Translations under genes and position numbers: made by a program
Shown: positions 5,151 through 5,816 of the stretch, in pieces
Position numbering within the stretch: the stretch's first letter is position 1
How the letters are laid out: every line of letters starts with the position of its first letter
Assembly (NCBI GenBank): GCA_963632245.1
Contig: CAVGTF010000128.1
Location: forward strand, 1-5,816
Source of the DNA: UBA1724 sp963632245
Lineage (GTDB): Bacteria; Verrucomicrobiota; Lentisphaeria; Oligosphaerales; Oligosphaeraceae
DNA: 5,816 bases
Direction of reading: 5' to 3'
Notes under the pieces: generated by a model
The model's input: only the letters and a program-made list of their open reading frames with translations
What the model was told of the DNA's origin: nothing
Databases searched by the model: none

Positions 5151-5816
5151 CTACTCCGCTTCACATTCATTCAACACCAATGTCAAAAGCGTTTCGCTAT
5201 TGTATTCAACCTGTTTCTTAAGATGGTAAATTCTCGCTCGTTTTTCTAGCATCTTGCAACGCTTTTCGATCTCCATTGCCTCACGTTGTTGCATCTCATT
5301 CCAGCAATGTATAATCACCAATCGTGTTGCAAAATAGGCACCACTAGCCATCCAGGATGCCGGACCGCCTAAAGGCAACATAAGCCTACCGATAAACAGT
5401 GGCGTACCGCCTTGCAATAATGGGAAGGCTTTTATGAAAACGGATTCCATTCCCCAGGCAACCATGCCCGCACTGGTAGACGCAACAAAATTCATGAAAT
5501 ATGGGGCATAAGAATCTTCCCCTGTAATAGCAAGACTGACTGTTGAAAAAGCAAGATCTAAAGCAACAAACTTTCCCCAACGTGGGGCTGTTTGAATGAC
5601 TTCTCGATTATATGGCAACCTTTTTATAGCTTCCGCATACTTATTCCCCCAAACTTTATTCCCACCAACATGAGGTAATTTATGATGTTCAGAAGAAGGA
5701 ACAAGTTGATACCCATTTCTCCCGTGATGCCATTCTGTTGCACTCCCATCAACCAGTTTAGGATTATTATATATCCCTTGTTTATATTTTGTTACTGTAT
5801 CTGGATGAAATATCTC
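5151..5816 (-). CDS. WHH-type HNH nuclease with hydrophobic C-terminal tail, 5' end missing
   Basis: The reading frame stays open to the window edge, so at least 221 residues exist and the N-terminus is outside. Counting from the edge, EWHHGRNGYQLVPSSEHHK then LPHVGG (residues 28-52) matches the WHH nuclease motif of the HNH/endonuclease VII superfamily: W29-H30-H31, then LVP, H44 and H49-x-GG with family spacing. Such domains cut DNA or RNA and are common toxin modules in polymorphic toxins. After the motif come three hydrophobic stretches (about 83-99, 104-130, 138-172), glycine-rich and likely membrane-inserted, then a charged, probably coiled-coil stretch (173-203) and a short acidic end. 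A start at TTG 5618 would cut off the nuclease motif and is wrong. The nuclease part is AT-rich (about 36% G+C for 5641-5816) compared with the tail (53% in 5341-5400), hinting at modular exchange. It lies 19 bases upstream of the GTPase gene and is probably the first visible gene of that operon. The nuclease motif is by recognition; membrane topology is inferred. Confidence 0.82.
   Translation of the reverse strand, partial: EIFHPDTVTKYKQGIYNNPKLVDGSATEWHHGRNGYQLVPSSEHHKLPHVGGNKVWGNKYAEAIKRLPYNREVIQTAPRWGKFVALDLAFSTVSLAITGEDSYAPYFMNFVASTSAGMVAWGMESVFIKAFPLLQGGTPLFIGRLMLPLGGPASWMASGAYFATRLVIIHCWNEMQQREAMEIEKRCKMLEKRARIYHLKKQVEYNSETLLTLVLNECEAE

Noticed and set aside
5132..5170. Longer GTPase start at ATG 5170
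   Set aside because: It overlaps the upstream gene by 20 bases and lacks a good SD, while ATG 5131 has GGAG at 8-base spacing.
5616..5618. TTG 5618 as start of the upstream protein
   Set aside because: The frame continues open to 5816 and encodes the WHH nuclease motif, so the TTG is an internal Leu codon.

Overview
The window suggests a Gram-negative, probably gut- or rumen-type bacterium of intermediate G+C content. Fibrobacterota is my best guess, at low confidence. The guess rests on the AAA/DUF4143 ATPase, the C-rich intergenic DNA and the mixed use of Shine-Dalgarno (SD) sites. No rRNA, tRNA, CRISPR array or transposase is visible. All four main genes end in TAG.

Layout. Positions 1-580 are non-coding, C-rich DNA with a 16-bp direct repeat, several short hairpins, a 28-nt pyrimidine-only tract and an elaborate inverted repeat at 457-506. 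Positions 581-1804 (+) encode a complete AAA-type ATPase with a C-terminal DUF4143 nuclease-like domain. Positions 1805-2019 are a convergent intergenic region full of inverted repeats; one of them could be the ATPase terminator. Positions 2020-5816 (-) carry three tightly spaced genes reading leftward. In order of transcription these are: (a) a protein cut by the right edge of the window, with an HNH/endonuclease VII-type WHH nuclease motif followed by a hydrophobic, probably membrane-embedded tail; (b) a 691-residue dynamin-like GTPase; (c) a 340-residue protein with two N-terminal membrane segments and a DUF697 (YcjF-like) region.

The gaps in the minus-strand cluster are 19 and 13 bases, and an SD site precedes each internal start, so the three genes are very likely co-transcribed. 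The cluster joins a DNA-cutting domain on a membrane anchor, a membrane-remodelling type GTPase and a membrane partner of a family known to accompany GTPases. A plausible reading is a membrane-localised defence or conflict module in which the GTPase and DUF697 protein control or position the nuclease. That is inference: only the families and gene order are seen. The ATPase faces the cluster and is probably an independent unit.
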